A stretch of DNA of 44,751 nt, taken from contig JASJDI010000021.1 in NCBI GenBank assembly GCA_030065155.1, forward strand, positions 1-44,751, given 5' to 3'. Positions 44,306 through 44,751 of the stretch are shown here, piece by piece (within the stretch, counting starts at the first letter, position 1; every line of letters starts with the position of its first letter). The position numbers were made by a program, and so were the translations under genes. This DNA is from Xenococcaceae cyanobacterium MO_188.B29. GTDB taxonomy: Bacteria > Cyanobacteriota > Cyanobacteriia > Cyanobacteriales > Xenococcaceae. The notes beneath the pieces were generated by a model. The model ran no database searches, was not told the origin of the DNA, and saw only the letters and a list, made by a program, of their open reading frames with translations.

Positions 44306-44334
44306 AGATATTAAGCCCTAATTTACCGTTTCGC

Positions 44335-44751
44335 TCAATAACCAACAGCACAGAAAGCAGCCCAGTAATAGGGAGAGGCGAAAGGACGGGAATTGGCTTC
44401 ATATTGTGCTATTGCGGTTTCAAATTTTGCTTGGTTGGCAGCTTTCAAGTTTAAGCTTTTTCCCCATTCTTCTAACTCTTCTTTTGTAACATCTTTGAGC
44501 TATAATTGTGCTTGATTGAGAGCGATGGGGACAGAATCATGAAAATCCTTGTCCTGGAGATTTTGATAGAGTTTAATCATCAAGAATGCAGTAGAAAGGT
44601 CATTTACCGCCCAAAGACTGCTGACGACATTAGGACTACCTGCATACAAGAAACCACTGGGTAAACCGATATATTCATCGGTGAGACTGCGAAAATCAGT
44701 TAAACCAGTTTCACAAGCGGAAAGTACCGTCAAGCGGGATTGTCTTAAATC
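44335..44751 (-). pseudogene. CHAT-domain protein, 3' part, with in-frame amber codon (runs off the window)
   Basis: The minus-strand frame enters at the right edge with LRQSRLTVLSACETGLTDF, containing the catalytic cysteine of CHAT caspase-like peptidases (SACETG), and continues GLPSGFLYAGSPNVVSSLWAVNDLSTAFLM and IALNQAQL. It is then interrupted by TAG (plus 44500-44502), where CHAT proteins typically have tryptophan, and resumes in the same frame (LKDVTKEELEEWGKSL ... SRPFASPYYWAAFCAVGY) to a TGA at 44335-44337. A TGG-to-TAG change explains this. The upstream part, which would carry the catalytic histidine and any TPR repeats, is outside the window. CHAT proteases often act with TPR partners, sometimes in defence. 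It may be cargo of the CAST-like element. Confidence 0.8.

Noticed and set aside
44216-44334. Start of cas12k or a CRISPR array after tniQ
   Set aside because: No Cas12k-like frame and no regularly spaced repeats before the CHAT gene; they may lie beyond the window.

Overview
The window comes from a cyanobacterium. It carries the photosystem II factor Psb28, a cyanobacterial/plastid-type pyruvate dehydrogenase E2, a pilGHIJL-type phototaxis/pilus cluster, a PEP-CTERM-type protein and many HIP1 octamers (GCGATCGC, for example at 8672, 14383 and 19423). Base composition is AT-rich, and the intergenic spaces hold the palindromic dispersed repeats typical of larger cyanobacterial genomes. The species cannot be fixed from this sequence; a colonial or filamentous, surface-motile form would fit. 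No rRNA, tRNA or CRISPR array was seen.

Layout. 1-4.5 kb: a broken four-helix-bundle gene, a fusion of receiver-like domain, membrane helix and PstS-like domain, a YkuE-type phosphoesterase, and a PEP-CTERM-type gene broken by two in-frame TAA codons. 4.7-14.2 kb: a small TPR-like protein and a GT4 glycosyltransferase, then the minus-strand cluster pilG-pilH-pilI-pilJ-pilL (PatA-like regulator, CheY-like, CheW, dCache chemoreceptor, CheA-CheY hybrid). 14.3-23.3 kb: housekeeping and membrane genes (Eis-like acetyltransferase, ExoD, adenosylhomocysteinase, MscS channel, coiled-coil/J-like protein, UbiH-type hydroxylase, PDH E2). 23.3-25 kb: a repeat-rich accessory pocket with an LRAT-like papain-fold protein and a PAS-like protein. 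25-40 kb: psb28, ACT-malic enzyme, VanY-type carboxypeptidase, a GHL10 glycosidase-like protein, a SNF2 helicase, a phytase-like lipoprotein, an unrecognised protein, a REC-wHTH-Hpt-REC-REC regulator and a small exported protein.

40-44.75 kb is the most interesting accessory region. A CBM2 + PL14-like (alginate lyase-like) protein is followed by a tnsB(3' fragment)-tnsC-tniQ cassette whose proteins closely match the transposition module of type V-K CRISPR-associated transposons. The cassette looks decayed: tnsB has lost its catalytic half, and tnsC is frame-shifted near its end by a 46-bp palindromic repeat. tniQ and the TnsB C-terminal tail that contacts TnsC remain intact. Cas12k and a CRISPR array, if present, lie beyond the right edge. 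A CHAT-domain gene on the opposite strand, cut by the window edge and interrupted by an amber codon, ends the window.

Themes. Signal transduction is prominent: the five-gene taxis cluster, the multi-receiver regulator and the REC-PstS fusion. Five genes (at 31, 3688, 41999, 42830 and 44335) show distinct lesions, and repeats are responsible for at least two of them. This suggests a genome that accumulates repeat-driven and nonsense decay in its accessory parts while the core genes stay intact.
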